The notes under the pieces: model-generated
Database searches by the model: none
Told to the model about the DNA's origin: nothing
Seen by the model: the letters and a program-made list of their open reading frames with translations, nothing else
Shown: positions 33,990-49,900 of the stretch, piece by piece
Layout: each line of letters opens with the position of its first letter
Position numbering within the stretch: the first letter of the stretch is position 1
NCBI GenBank assembly: GCA_036971475.1
Contig: JBAIZL010000007.1
Span: 28,191,447-28,255,446, forward strand
Reading direction: 5' to 3'
DNA: 64,000 nucleotides
From: Prosapia bicincta
Lineage: Eukaryota > Arthropoda > Insecta > Hemiptera > Cercopidae
Position numbers and translations under genes: made by a program

Positions 33990-36010
33990 AATCGACCATA
34001 GATTCGCATTGTGCTCTTAGAATTGATCTATAATAAGTATTATAGGAGCTATGGCAATTGTCATATATTTGCTGTAAAAAAAATGCATGAATTATAGTTC
34101 ATGGATTTTGCGATTTCTACAAAAAAAGGATTTCTCATTTAAAAGGCATAATAAACGCAGAATCGACCATAGATTCACATTGTGCTCTTAGAATTAATCT
34201 GTAATAAGTATTATAGGAGCTATCGCAATTGTCATATATTTGCTCTAAAAAAATGCATGAATTAAAGTTCATGGATTTTGCGATTTCTACAAAAAATGGA
34301 TTTCTCATTTAAAAGGCATAATAAACGCAAAATCGACCATAGATTCGCATTGTGCTCTTAGAATTGATCTATAATAAGTATTATGGGAGCTATCGCAATT
34401 GTCATATATTTTCTCTTAAAAAATGCATGAATTATAGTTCATGGATTTTACGATTTCTACAAAAAATGGATTTCTCATTTAAAAGGCATAATAAACGCAG
34501 AATCGACCATAGATTCGCATTGTGCTCTTAGAATTGATCTATAATAAGTATTATAGGAGCTATCGCAATTGTCATATATTTTCTTTAAAAAAATGCATGA
34601 ATTATAGGTCATGGATTTTGCGATTTCTACAAAAAATGAATTTCTCATTCAAAAGGCATAATAAACGCAGAATCGACCATAGATTCGCATTGTGCTCTTA
34701 GAATTGATCTATAATAAGTATTATGGGAGCTATCGCAATTGTCATATATTTTCTCTTAAAAAATGCATGAATTATAGTTCATGGATTTTACGATTTCTAC
34801 AAAAAATGGATTTCTCATTTAAAAGGCATAATAAACGCAGAATCGACCATAGATTCGCATTGTGCTCTTAGAATTGATCTATAATAAGTATTATAGGAGC
34901 TATGGCAATTGTCATATATTTGCTGTAAAAAAAATGCATGAATTATAGTTCATGGATTTTGCGATTTCTACAAAAAAAGGATTTCTCATTTAAAAGGCAT
35001 AATAAACGCAGAATCGACCATAGATTCACATTGTGCTCTTAGAATTAATCTGTAATAAGTATTATAGGAGCTATCGCAATTGTCATATATTTGCTCTAAA
35101 AAAATGCATGAATTAAAGTTCATGGATTTTGCGATTTCTACAAAAAATGGATTTCTCATTTAAAAGGCATAATAAACGCAAAATCGACCATAGATTCGCA
35201 TTGTGCTCTTAGAATTGATCTATAATAAGTATTATGGGAGCTATCGCAATTGTCATACATTTTCTCTTAAAAAATGCATGAATTATAGTTCATGGATTTT
35301 ACGATTTCTACAAAAAATGGATTTCTCATTTAAAAGGCATAATAAACGCAGAATAGACCATAGATTCGCATTGTGCTCTTAGAATTGATCTATAATAAGT
35401 ATTATAGGAGCTATCGCAATTGTCATATATTTTCTTTAAAAAAATGCATGAATTATAGGTCATGGATTTTGCGATTTCTACAAAAAATGAATTTCTCATT
35501 TAAAAGGCATAATAAACGCAGAATCGACCATAGATTCGCATTGTGCTCTTAGAATTGATCTATAATAAGTATTATGGGAGCTATCGCAATTGTCATATAT
35601 TTTCTCTTAAAAAATGCATGAATTATAGTTCATGGATTTTACGATTTCTACAAAAAATGGATTTCTCATTTAAAAGGCATAATAAACGCAGAATCGACCA
35701 TAGATTCGCATTGTGCTCTTAGAATTGATCTATAATAAGTATTATAGGAGCTATGGCAATTGTCATATATTTGCTGTAAAAAAAATGCATGAATTATAGT
35801 TCATGGATTTTGCGATTTCTACAAAAAAAGGATTTCTCATTTAAAAGGCATAATAAACGCAGAATCGACCATAGATTCACATTGTGCTCTTAGAATTAAT
35901 CTGTAATAAGTATTATAGGAGCTATCGCAATTGTCATATATTTGCTCTAAAAAAATGCATGAATTAAAGTTCATGGATTTTGCGATTTCTACAAAAAATG
36001 GATTTCTCAT
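33990..36010. repeat. 851-bp higher-order repeat (5 monomers) in satellite 3
   Basis: The monomer type with GCTGTAAAAAAAATG occurs at 34071, 34922 and 35773, spaced 851 bp each. The order of the four other variant types between them is the same in each period. Differences between periods are few (for example CATACATTTT near 35254). Confidence 0.9.
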
Positions 36011-36799
36011 TTAAAAGGCATAAAAAACACAGAATCGACCATAGATTCGCATTGTGCTCTTAGAATTGATCTATAATAAGTATTATAGGAGTTTTGGCAA
36101 TTGTCATATATTTGCTCTAAAAAAAATGCATGAATTTTGCGATTTCTACAAAAAATGGATTTCTCATTTAAAAGGCATAATAAACGCTGAGTCGACCATA
36201 GATTCGCATTGTGCTCTTAGAATTGATCTATAATAAGTAATATAAGAGCTATGGCAATTGTCATATATTTTCTCTAAAAAAATGCATGAATTATAGTTCA
36301 TGGATTTTACGATTTCTACAAAAAATGGATTTCTCATTTAAAAGTCATAATAAACGCAGAATCGACCATAGATTCGCATTGTGCTCTTAGAATTGATCTA
36401 TAATAAGTATTATAGGAGCTATCGCAATTGTCATATATTTTCTTTAAAAAAATGCATGAATTATAGTTCATGGATTTTGCGATTTCTACAAAAAATGGAT
36501 TTCTCATTTAAAAGGCATAAAAAACACAGAATCGACTATAGATTCGCATTGTGCTCTTAGAATTGATCTATAATAAGTATTATGGGAGCTATCGCAATTG
36601 TCATATATTTTCTCTTAAAAAATGCATGAATTATAGTTCATGGATTTTACGATTTCTACAAAAAATGGATTTCTCATTTAAAAGGCATAATAAACGCAGA
36701 ATCGACCATAGATTCGCATTGTGCTCTTAGAATTGATCTATAAGAAGTATTATAAGAGCTATCGCAATTGTCGTATATTTGCTCTAGAAAAAATGCATG

Positions 36800-39700
36800 A
36801 ATTATAGTTCATGGATTTTGCGATTTCTATAAAAAATGGATTTCTCATTTAAAAGGCATAATAAACGCAGAATCGACCATAGATTCGCATTGTGCTCTTA
36901 GAATTGATCTATAAGAAGTATTATAAGAGCTATCGCAATTGTCGTATATTTGCTCTAGAAAAAATGCATGAATTATAGTTCATGGATTTTGCGATTTCTA
37001 TAAAAAATGGATTTCTCATTTAAAAGGCATAATAAACGCAGAATCGACCATAGATTCGCATTGTGCACTTAGAATTGATCTATAATAAGTATTATAGGAG
37101 CTATGGCAATTGTCATATATTTGCTGTAAAAAAAATGCATGAATTATAGTTCATGGATTTTGCGATTTCTACAAAAAAAGGATTTCTCATTTAAAAGGCA
37201 TAATAAACGCAGAATCGACCATAGATTCACATTGTGCTCTTAGAATTAATCTGTAATAAGTATTATAGGAGCTATCGCAATTGTCATATATTTGCTCTAA
37301 AAAAATGCATGAATTAAAGTTCATGGATTTTGCGATTTCTACAAAAAATGGATTTCTCATTTAAAAGGCATAATAAACGCAAAATCGACCATAGATTCGC
37401 ATTGTGGTCTTAGAATTGATCTATAATAAGTATTATGGGAGCTATCGCAATTGTCATATATTTTCTCTTAAAAAATGCATGAATTATAGTTCATGGATTT
37501 TACGATTTCTACAAAAAATGGATTTCTCATTTAAAAGGCATAATAAACGCAGAATCGACCATAGATTCGCATCGTGCTCTTAGAATTGATCTATAATAAG
37601 TATTATGGGAGCTATCGCAATTGTCATATATTTTCTCTTAAAAAATGCATGAATTATAGTTCATGGATTTTGCGATTTCTACAAAAAATGGATTTCTCAT
37701 TTAAAAGGCATAATAAACGCAGAATCGACCATAGATTCGAATTGTGCTCTTAGAATTGATCTATAATAAGTATTATAGGCGCTATGGCAATTGTCATATA
37801 TTTGCTGTAAAAAAAATGCATGAATTATAGTTCTTGGATTTTGCGATTTCTACAAAAAAAGGATTTCTCATTTAAAAGGCATAATAAACGCAGAATCGAC
37901 CATAGATTCACATTGTGCTCTTAGAATTAATCTGTAATAAGTATTATAGGAGCTATCGCCATTGTCATATATTTGCTCAAAAAAAATGCATGAATTAAAG
38001 TTCATGGATTTTGCGATTTCTACAAAAAATGGATTTCTCATTTAAAAGGCATAAAAAACAGAGAATCGACCATAGATTCGCATTGTGCTCTTAGAATTGA
38101 TCTATAATAAGTATTATGGGAGCTATCGCAATTGTCATATATTTTCTCTTAAAAAATGCATGAATTATAGTTCATGGATTTTACGATTTCTACAAAAAAT
38201 GGATTTCTCATATAAAAGGCATAATAAACGCAGAATCGACCATAGATTCTCATTGTGCTCTTAGAATTGATCTATAATAAGTATTATAGGAGCTATCGCA
38301 ATTGTCATATATTTTCTTTAAAAAATGCATGAATTATAGGTCATGGATTTTGCGATTTCTACAAAGAATGAATTTCTCATTTAAAAGGCATAATAAACGC
38401 AGAATCGACCATAGATTCGCATTGTGCTCTTAGAATTGATCTATAATAAGTAATGTAGGAGCTATGGCAATTGTCATATATTTGCTGTAAAAAAAATGCA
38501 TGAATTATAGTTCATGGATTTTGCGATTTCTACAAGAAAAGGATTTCTCATTTAAAAGGCATAATAAACGCAGAATCGACCATAGATTCACATTGTGCTC
38601 TTAGAATTAATCTGTAATAAGTATTATAGGAGATATCGCAATTGTCATATATTTGCTCTAAAAAAATGCATGAATTATAGTTCATGGATTTTACGATTTC
38701 TACAAAAAATGGATTTCTCATTTAAAAGGCATAATAAACGCAGAATCGACCATAGATTCGAATTGTGCTCTTAGAATTGATCTATAATAAGTATTATAGG
38801 AGCTATGGCAATTGTCATATATTTGCTGTAAAAAAAATGCATGAATTATAGTTCATGGATATTGCGATTTCTACAAGAAAAGGATTTCTCATTTAAAAGG
38901 CATAAAAAACACAGAATCGACCATAGATTCGCATTGTGCTCTTAGAATTGATCTATAATAAGTATTATGGGAGCTATCGCAATTGTCATATATTTTCTCT
39001 TAAAAAATGCATGAATTATAGTTCATGGATTTTACGATTTCTACAAAAAATGGATTTCTCATTTAAAAGGCATAATAAACGCAGAATCGACCCTAAATTC
39101 GCATTGTGCTCTTAGAATTGATCTATAATATGTATTATGGGAGCAATCGCAATTGTCATATATTTTCTCTTAAAAAATGCATGAATTATAGTTCATGGAT
39201 TTTACGATTTCTACAAAAAATGGATTTCTCATTTAAAAGGCATAATAAACGCAGAATCGACCATAGATTCGCATTGTGCTCTTAGAATTGATCTATAAGA
39301 AGTATTATAAGAGCTATCGCAATTGTCGTATATTTGCTCTAGAAAAAATGCATGAATTATAGTTCATGGATTTTGCGATTTCTACAAAAAATGGATTTCT
39401 CATTTAAAAGGCATAATAAACGCAGAATCGACCATAGATTCGCATTGTGCTCTTAGAATTGATCTATAAGAAGTATTATAAGAGCTATCGCAATTGTCGT
39501 ATATTTGCTCTAGAAAAAATGCATGAATTATAGTTCATGGATTTTGCGATTTCTATAAAAAATGGATTTCTCATTTAAAAGGCATAATAAACGCAGAATC
39601 GACCATAGATTCGCATTGTGCACTTAGAATTGATCTATAATAAGTATTATAGGAGCTATGGCAATTGTCATATATTTGCTGTAAAAAAAATGCATGAATT

Positions 39701-42700
39701 ATAGTTCATGGATTTTGCGATTTCTACAAAAAAAGGATTTCTCATTTAAAAGGCATAATAAACGCAGAATCGACCATAGATTCACATTGTGCTCTTAGAA
39801 TTAATCTGTAATAAGTATTATAGGAGCTATCGCAATTGTCATATATTTGCTCTAAAAAAATGCATGACTTAAAGTTCATGGATTTTGCGATTTCTACAAA
39901 AAATGGATTTCTCATTTAAAAGGCATAATAAACGCAAAATCGACCATAGATTCGCATTGTGGTCTTAGAATTGATCTATAACAAGTATTATGGGAGCTAT
40001 CGCAATTGTCATATATTTTCTCTTAAAAAATGCATGAATTATAGTTCATGGATTTTACGATTTCTACAAAAAATGGATTTCTCATTTAAAAGGCATAATA
40101 AACGCAGAATCGACCATAGATTCGCATCGTGCTCTTAGAATTGATCTATAATAAGTATTATGGGAGCTATCGCAATTGTCATATATTTTCTCTTAAAAAA
40201 TGCATGAATTATAGTTCATGGATTTTACGATTTCTACAAAAAATGGATTTCTCATTTAAAAGGCATAATAAACGCAGAATCGACCATAGATTCGAATTGT
40301 GCTCTTAGAATTGATCTATAATAAGTATTATAGGAGCTATGGCAATTGTTATATATTTGTTGTAAAAAAAATGCATGAATTATAGTTCATGGATTTTGCG
40401 ATTTCTACAAAAAAAGGATTTCTCATTTAAAAGGCATAATAAACGCAGAATCGACCATAGATTCACATTGTGCTCTTAGAATTAATCTGTAATAAGTATT
40501 ATAGGAGCTATCGCCATTGTCATATATTTGCTCAAAAAAAATGCATGAATTAAAGTTCATGGATTTTGCGATTTCTACAAAAAATGGATTTCTCATTTAA
40601 AAGGCATAAAAAACACAGAATCGACCATAGATTCGCATTGTGCTCTTAGAATTGATCTATAATAAGTATTATGGGAGCTATCGCAATTGTCATATATTTT
40701 CTCTTAAAAAATGCATGAATTATAGTTCATGGATTTTACGATTTCTACAAAAAATGGATTTCTCATATAAAAGGCATAATAAACGCAGAATCGACCATAG
40801 ATTCTCATTGTGCTCTTAGAATTGATCTATAATAAGTATTATAGGAGCTATCGCAATTGTCATATATTTTCTTTAAAAAAATGCATGAATTATAGGTCAT
40901 GGATTTTGCGATTTCTACAAAGAATGAATTTCTCATTTAAAAGGCATAATAAACGCAGAATCGACCATAGATTCGCATTGTGCTCTTAGAATTGATCTAT
41001 AATAAGTAATGTAGGAGCTATGGCAATTGTCATATATTTGCTGTAAAAAAAATGCATGAATTATAGTTCATGGATTTTGCGATTTCTACAAGAAAAGGAT
41101 TTCTCATTTAAAAGGCATAATAAACGCAGAATCGACCATAGATTCACATTGTGCTCTTAGAATTAATCTGTAATAAGTATTATAGGAGATATCGCAATTG
41201 TCATATATTTGCTCTAAAAAAATGCATGAATTATAGTTCATGGATTTTACGATTTCTACAAAAAATGGATTTCTCATTTAAAAGGCATAATAAACGCAGA
41301 ATCGACCATAGATTCGAATTGTGCTCTTAGAATTGATCTATAATAAGTATTATAGGAGCTATGGCAATTGTCATATATTTGCTGTAAAAAAAATGCATGA
41401 ATTATAGTTCATGGATTTCGCGATTTCTACAAAAAAAGGATTTCTCATTTAAAAGGCATAATAAACGCAGAATCGACCATAGATTCACATTATGCTCTTA
41501 GAATTAATCTGTAATAAGTATTATAGGAGCTTTCGCAATTGTCATATATTTGCTCTAAAAAAATGCATGAATTAAAGTTCATGGATTTTGCGATTTCTAC
41601 AAAAAATGGATTTCTCATTTAAAAGGCATAATAAACGCAAAATCGACCATAGATTCGCATTGTGCTCTTAGAATTGATCTATAATAAGTATTATGGGAGC
41701 TATCGCAATTGTCATATATTTTCTCTTAAAAAATGCATGAATTATAGTTCATGGATTTTACGATTTCTACAAAAAATGGATTTCTCATTTAAAATGCATA
41801 ATAAACGCAGAATCGACCATAGATTCTCATTGTGCTCTTAGAATTGATCTATAATAAGTATTATAGGAGCTATCGCAATTGTCATATATTTTCTTTAAAA
41901 AAATGCATGAATTATAGGTCATGGATTTTGCGATTTCTACAAAAAATGAATTTCTCATTTAAAAGGCATAATAAACGCAGAATCGACCATAGATTCGCAT
42001 TGTGCTCTTAGAATTGATCTATAATAAGTAATGTAGGAGCTATGGCAATTGTCATATATTTGCTGTAAAAAAAATGCATGAATTATAGTTCATGGATTTT
42101 GCGATTTCTACAAGAAAAGGATTTCTCATTTAAAAGGCATAATAAACGCAGAATCGACCATAGATTCACATTGTGCTCTTAGAATTAATCTGTAATAAGT
42201 ATTATAGGAGATATCGCAATTGTCATATATTTGCTCTAAAAAAATGCATGAATTAAAGTTCATGGATTTTGCGATTTCTACAAAAAATGGATTTCTCATT
42301 TAAAAGGCATAATAAACGCAAAATCGACCATAGATTCGCATTGTGGTTTTAGAATTGATCTATAATAAGTATTATGGGAGCTATCGCAATTGTCATATAT
42401 TTTCTCTTAAAAAATGCATGAATTATAGTTCATGGATTTTACGATTTCTACAAAAAATGGATTTCTCATTTAAAAGGCATAATAAACGCAGAATCGACCA
42501 TAGATTCGCATCGTGCTCTTAGAATTGATCTATAATAAGTATTATGGGAGCTATCGCAATTGTCATATATTTTCTCTTAAAAAATGCATGAATTATAGTT
42601 CATGGATTTTACGATTTCTACAAAAAATGGATTTCTCATTTAAAAGGCATAATAAACGCAGAATCGACCATAGATTCGAATTGTGCTCTTAGAATTGATC
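36800..42700. repeat. About 2.55-kb higher-order repeat in satellite 3
   Basis: Private variants recur 2554 bp apart: CATTGTGGTCTTAG near 37405 and 39959, CTCATATAAAAGG near 38207 and 40761, and CATCGTGCTC near 37571 and 40125. A third diverged copy of the first marker lies near 42343 (offset 2384, one monomer fewer). The block is therefore about 15 monomers with later gain or loss of single units. Confidence 0.88.
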
Positions 42701-43999
42701 TATAATAAGTATTATAGGAGCTATTTCAATTGTCATATATTTGCTGTAAAAAAAATGCATGAATTATAGTTCATGGATTTTGCGATTTCTACAAAAAAAG
42801 GATTTCTCATTTAAAAGGCATAATAAACGCAGAATCGACCATAGATTCACATTGTGCTCTTAGAATTAATCTGTAATAAGTATTATAGGAGCTATCGCCA
42901 TTGTCATATATTTGCTCAAAAAAAAATGCATGAATTAAAGTTCATGGATTTTGCGATTTCTACAAAAAATGGATTTCTCATTTAAAATTCATAATAAACG
43001 CAAAATCGACCATAGATTCGCATTGTGCTCTTAGAATTGATCTATAATAAGTATTATGGGAGCTATCGCAATTGTCATATATTTTCTCTTAAAAAATATA
43101 GTTCGTGGATTTTACGATTTCTACAAAAAATGGATTTCTCATTTAAAAGGCATAATAAACGCAGAATCGACCATAGATTCGAATTGTGCTCTTAGAATTG
43201 ATCTATAATAAGTATTATAGGAGCTATGGCAATTGTCATAATTTGCTGTAAAAAAATGCATGAATTATAGTTCATGGATTTTGCGATTACTACAAAAAAA
43301 GGATTTCTCATTTAAAAGGCATAATAAACGCAGAATCGACCATAGATTCACATTGTGCTCTTAGAATTAATCTGTAATAAGTATTATAGGAGCTATCGCA
43401 ATTGTCATATATTTGCTCTAAAAAAATGCATGAATTAAAGTTCATGGATTTTGCGATTTCTACAAAAAATGGATTTCTCATTTAAAAGGCATAATAAACG
43501 CAAAATCGACCATAGATTCGAATTGTGCTCTTAGAATTGATCTATAATAAGTATTATGGGAGCTATCGCAATTGTCATATATTTTCTCTTAAAAAATGCA
43601 TGAATTATAGTTCATGGATTTTACGATTTCTACAAAAAATGGATTTCTCATTTAAAAGGCATAATAAACGCAGAATCGACCATAGATTCTCATTGTGCTC
43701 TTAGAATTGATCTATAATAAGTATTATAGGAGCTATCGCAATTGTCATATATTTTCTTTAAAAAAATGCATGAATTATAGGTCATGGATTTTGCGATTTC
43801 TACAAAAAATGAATTTCTCATTTAAAAGGCATAATAAACGCAGAATCGACCATAGATTCGCATTGTGCTCTTAGAATTGATCTATAATAAGTATTATGGG
43901 AGCTATCGCAATTGTCATATATTTTCTCTTAAAAAATGCATGAATTATAGTTCATGGATTTTACGATTTCTACAAAAAATGGATTTCTCATTTAAAAGG

Positions 44000-46900
44000 C
44001 ATAATAAACGCAGAATCGACCATAGATTCGCATTGTGCTCTTAGAATTGATCTATAATAAGTATTATAGGAGCTATGGCAATTGTCATATATTTGCTGTA
44101 AAAAAAATGCATGAATTATAGTTCATGGATTTTGCGATTTCTACAAAAAAAGGATTTCTCATTTAAAAGGCATAATAAACGCAGAATCGACCATAGATTC
44201 ACATTGTGCTCTTAGAATTAATCTGTAATAAGTATTATAGGAGCTATCGCAATTGTCATATATTTGCTCTAAAAAAATGCATGAATTAAAGTTCATGGAT
44301 TTTGCGATTTCTACAAAAAATGGATTTCTCATTTAAAAGGCATAATAAACGCAAAATCGACCATAGATTCGCATTGTGCTCTTAGAATTGATCTATAATA
44401 AGTATTATGGGAGCTATCGCAATTGTCATACATTTTCTCTTAAAAAATGCATGAATTATAGTTCATGGATTTTACGATTTCTACAAAAAATGGATTTCTC
44501 ATTTAAAAGGCATAATAAACGCAGAATCGACCATAGATTCGCATTGTGCTCTTAGAATTGATCTATAATAAGTATTATAGGAGCTATCGCAATTGTCATA
44601 TATTTTCTTTAAAAAAATGCATGAATTATAGGTCATGGATTTTGCGATTTCTACAAAGAATGAATTTCTCATTTAAAAGGCATAATAAACGCAGAATCGA
44701 CCATAGATTCGCATTGTGCTCTTAGAATTGATCTATAATAAGTAATGTAGGAGCTATGGCAATTGTCATATATTTGCTGTAAAAAAAATGCATGAATTAT
44801 AGTTCATGGATTTTGCGATTTCTACAAGAAAAGGATTTCTCATTTTAAAGGCATAATAAACGCAGAATCGACCATAGATTCACATTGTGCTCTTAGAATT
44901 AATCTGTAATAAGTATTATAGGAGATATCGCAATTGTCATATATTTGCTCTAAAAAAATGCATGAATTATAGTTCATGGATTTTACGATTTCTACAAAAA
45001 ATGGATTTCTCATTTAAAAGGCATAATAAACGCAGAATCGACCATAGATTCGAATTGTGCTCTTAGAATTGATCTATAATAAGTATTATAGGAGCTATGG
45101 CAATTGTCATATATTTGCTGTAAAAAAAATGCATGAATTATAGTTCATGGATTTTGCGATTTCTACAAAAAAAGGATTTCTCATTTAAAAGGCATAATAA
45201 ACGCAGAATCGACCATAGATTCGCATTATGCTCTTAGAATTAATCTGTAATAAGTATTATAGGAGCTATCGCAATTGTCATATATTTGCTCTAAAAAAAT
45301 GCATGAATTAAAGTTCATGGATTTTGCGATTTCTACAAAAAATGGATTTCTCATTTAAAAGGCATAATAAACGCAAAATCGACCATAGATTCGCATTGTG
45401 CTCTTAGAATTGATCTATAATAAGTATTATGAGAGCTATCGCAATTGTCATATATTTTCTCTTAAAAAATGCATGAATTATAGTTCATGGATTTTACGAT
45501 TTCTACAAAAAATGGATTTCTCATTTAAAATGCATAATAAACGCAGAATCGACCATAGATTCTCATTGTGCTCTTAGAATTGATCTATAATAAGTATTAT
45601 AGGAGCTATCGCAATTGTCATATATTTTCTTTAAAAAATGCATGAATTATAGGTCATGGATTTTGCGATTTCTACAAAGAATGAATTTCTCATTTAAAAG
45701 GCATAATAAACGCAGAATCGACCATAGATTCGCATTGTGCTCTTAGAATTGATCTATAATAAGTAATGTAGGAGCTATGGCAATTGTCATATATTTGCTG
45801 TAAAAAAAATGCATGAATTATAGTTCATGGATTTTGCGATTTCTACAAGAAAAGGATTTCTCATTTAAAAGGCATAATAAACGCAGAATCGACCATAGAT
45901 TCACATTGTGCTCTTAGAATTAATCTGTAATAAGTATTATAGGAGATATCGCAATTGTCATATATTTGCTCTAAAAAAATGCATGAATTATAGTTCATGG
46001 ATTTTACGATTTCTACAAAAAATGGATTTCTCATTTAAAAGGCATAATAAACGCAGAATCGACCATAGATTCGAATTGTGCTCTTAGAATTGATCTATAA
46101 TAAGTATTATAGGAGCTATGGCAATTGTCATATATTTGCTGTAAAAAAAATGCATGAATTATAGTTCATGGATATTGCGATTTCTACAAGAAAAGGATTT
46201 CTCATTTAAAAGGCATAAAAAACACAGAATCGACCATAGATTCGCATTGTGCTCTTAGAATTGATCTATAATAAGTATTATGGGAGCTATCGCAATTGTC
46301 ATATATTTTCTCTTAAAAAATGCATGAATTATAGTTCATGGATTTTACGATTTCTACAAAAAATGGATTTCTCATTTAAAAGGCATAATAAACGCAGAAT
46401 CGACCATAGATTCTCATTGTGCTCTTAGAATTGATCTATAATAAGTATTATAGGAGCTATCGCAATTGTCATATATTTTCTTTAAAAAAATGCATGAATT
46501 ATAGGTCATGGATTTTGCGATTTCTACAAAAAATGAATTTCTCATTTAAAAGGCATAATAAACGCAGAATCGACCATAGATTCGCATTGTGCTCTTAGAA
46601 TTGATCTATAATAAGTATTATGGGAGCTATCGCAATTGTCATATATTTTCTCTTAAAAAATGCATGAATTATAGTTCATGGATTTTACGATTTCTACAAA
46701 AAATGGATTTCTCATTTAAAAGGCATAATAAACGCAGAATCGACCATAGATTCGCATTGTGCTCTTAGAATTGATCTATAATAAGTATTATAGGAGCTAT
46801 GGCAATTGTCATATATTTGCTGTAAAAAAAATGCATGAATTATAGTTCATGGATTTTGCGATTTCTACAAAAAAAGGATTTCTCATTTAAAAGGCATAAT

Positions 46901-49900
46901 AAACGCAGAATCGACCATAGATTCGCATTGTGCTCTTAGAATTGATCTATAATAAGTATTATAGGAGCTATGGCAATTGTCATATATTTGCTGTAAAAAA
47001 AATGCATGAATTATAGTTCATGGATTTTGCGATTTCTACAAAAAAAGGATTTCTCATTTAAAAGGCATAATAAACGCAGAATCGACCATAGATTCACATT
47101 GTGCTCTTAGAATTAATCTGTAATAAGTATTATAGGAGCTATCGCAATTGTCATATATTTGCTCTAAAAAAATGCATGAATTAAAGTTCATGGATTTTGC
47201 GATTTCTACAAAAAATGGATTTCTCATTTAAAAGGCATAATAAACGCAAAATCGACCATAGATTCGCATTGTGCTCTTAGAATTGATCTATAATAAGTAT
47301 TATGGGAGCTATCGCAATTGTCATACATTTTCTCTTAAAAAATGCATGAATTATAGTTCATGGATTTTACGATTTCTACAAAAAATGGATTTCTCATTTA
47401 AAAGGCATAATAAACGCAGAATCGACCATAGATTCGCATTGTGCTCTTAGAATTGATCTATAATAAGTATTATAGGAGCTATCGCAATTGTCATATATTT
47501 TCTTTAAAAAAATGCATGAATTATAGGTCATGGATTTTGCGATTTCTACAAAGAATGAATTTCTCATTTAAAAGGCATAATAAACGCAGAATCGACCATA
47601 GATTCGCATTGTGCTCTTAGAATTGATCTATAATAAGTAATGTAGGAGCTATGGCAATTGTCATATATTTGCTGTAAAAAAAATGCATGAATTATAGTTC
47701 ATGGATTTTGCGATTTCTACAAGAAAAGGATTTCTCATTTTAAAGGCATAATAAACGCAGAATCGACCATAGATTCACATTGTGCTCTTAGAATTAATCT
47801 GTAATAAGTATTATAGGAGATATCGCAATTGTCATATATTTGCTCTAAAAAAATGCATGAATTATAGTTCATGGATTTTACGATTTCTACAAAAAATGGA
47901 TTTCTCATTTAAAAGGCATAATAAACGCAGAATCGACCATAGATTCGAATTGTGCTCTTAGAATTGATCTATAATAAGTATTATAGGAGCTATGGCAATT
48001 GTCATATATTTGCTGTAAAAAAAATGCATGAATTATAGTTCATGGATTTTGCGATTTCTACAAAAAAAGGATTTCTCATTTAAAAGGCATAATAAACGCA
48101 GAATCGACCATAGATTCGCATTATGCTCTTAGAATTAATCTGTAATAAGTATTATAGGAGCTATCGCAATTGTCATATATTTGCTCTAAAAAAATGCATG
48201 AATTAAAGTTCATGGATTTTGCGATTTCTACAAAAAATGGATTTCTCATTTAAAAGGCATAATAAACGCAAAATCGACCATAGATTCGCATTGTGCTCTT
48301 AGAATTGATCTATAATAAGTATTATGAGAGCTATCGCAATTGTCATATATTTTCTCTTAAAAAATGCATGAATTATAGTTCATGGATTTTACGATTTCTA
48401 CAAAAAATGGATTTCTCATTTAAAATGCATAATAAACGCAGAATCGACCATAGATTCTCATTGTGCTCTTAGAATTGATCTATAATAAGTATTATAGGAG
48501 CTATCGCAATTGTCATATATTTTCTTTAAAAAATGCATGAATTATAGGTCATGGATTTTGCGATTTCTACAAAGAATGAATTTCTCATTTAAAAGGCATA
48601 ATAAACGCAGAATCGACCATAGATTCGCATTGTGCTCTTAGAATTGATCTATAATAAGTAATGTAGGAGCTATGGCAATTGTCATATATTTGCTGTAAAA
48701 AAAATGCATGAATTATAGTTCATGGATTTTGCGATTTCTACAAGAAAAGGATTTCTCATTTAAAAGGCATAATAAACGCAGAATCGACCATAGATTCACA
48801 TTGTGCTCTTAGAATTAATCTGTAATAAGTATTATAGGAGATATCGCAATTGTCATATATTTGCTCTAAAAAAATGCATGAATTATAGTTCATGGATTTT
48901 ACGATTTCTACAAAAAATGGATTTCTCATTTAAAAGGCATAATAAACGCAGAATCGACCATAGATTCGAATTGTGCTCTTAGAATTGATCTATAATAAGT
49001 ATTATAGGAGCTATGGCAATTGTCATATATTTGCTGTAAAAAAAATGCATGAATTATAGTTCATGGATATTGCGATTTCTACAAGAAAAGGATTTCTCAT
49101 TTAAAAGGCATAAAAAACACAGAATCGACCATAGATTCGCATTGTGCTCTTAGAATTGATCTATAATAAGTATTATGGGAGCTATCGCAATTGTCATATA
49201 TTTTCTCTTAAAAAATGCATGAATTATAGTTCATGGATTTTACGATTTCTACAAAAAATGGATTTCTCATTTAAAAGGCATAATAAACGCAGAATCGACC
49301 ATAGATTCTCATTGTGCTCTTAGAATTGATCTATAATAAGTATTATAGGAGCTATCGCAATTGTCATATATTTTCTTTAAAAAAATGCATGAATTATAGG
49401 TCATGGATTTTGCGATTTCTACAAAAAATGAATTTCTCATTTAAAAGGCATAATAAACGCAGAATCGACCATAGATTCGCATTGTGCTCTTAGAATTGAT
49501 CTATAATAAGTATTATGGGAGCTATCGCAATTGTCATATATTTTCTCTTAAAAAATGCATGAATTATAGTTCATGGATTTTACGATTTCTACAAAAAATG
49601 GATTTCTCATTTAAAAGGCATAATAAACGCAGAATCGACCATAGATTCGCATTGTGCTCTTAGAATTGATCTATAATAAGTATTATAGGAGCTATGGCAA
49701 TTGTCATATATTTGCTGTAAAAAAAATGCATGAATTATAGTTCATGGATTTTGCGATTTCTACAAAAAAAGGATTTCTCATTTAAAAGGCATAATAAACG
49801 CAGAATCGACCATAGATTCACATTGTGCTCTTAGAATTAATCTGTAATAAGTATTATAGGAGCTATCGCAATTGTCATATATTTGCTCTAAAAAAATGCA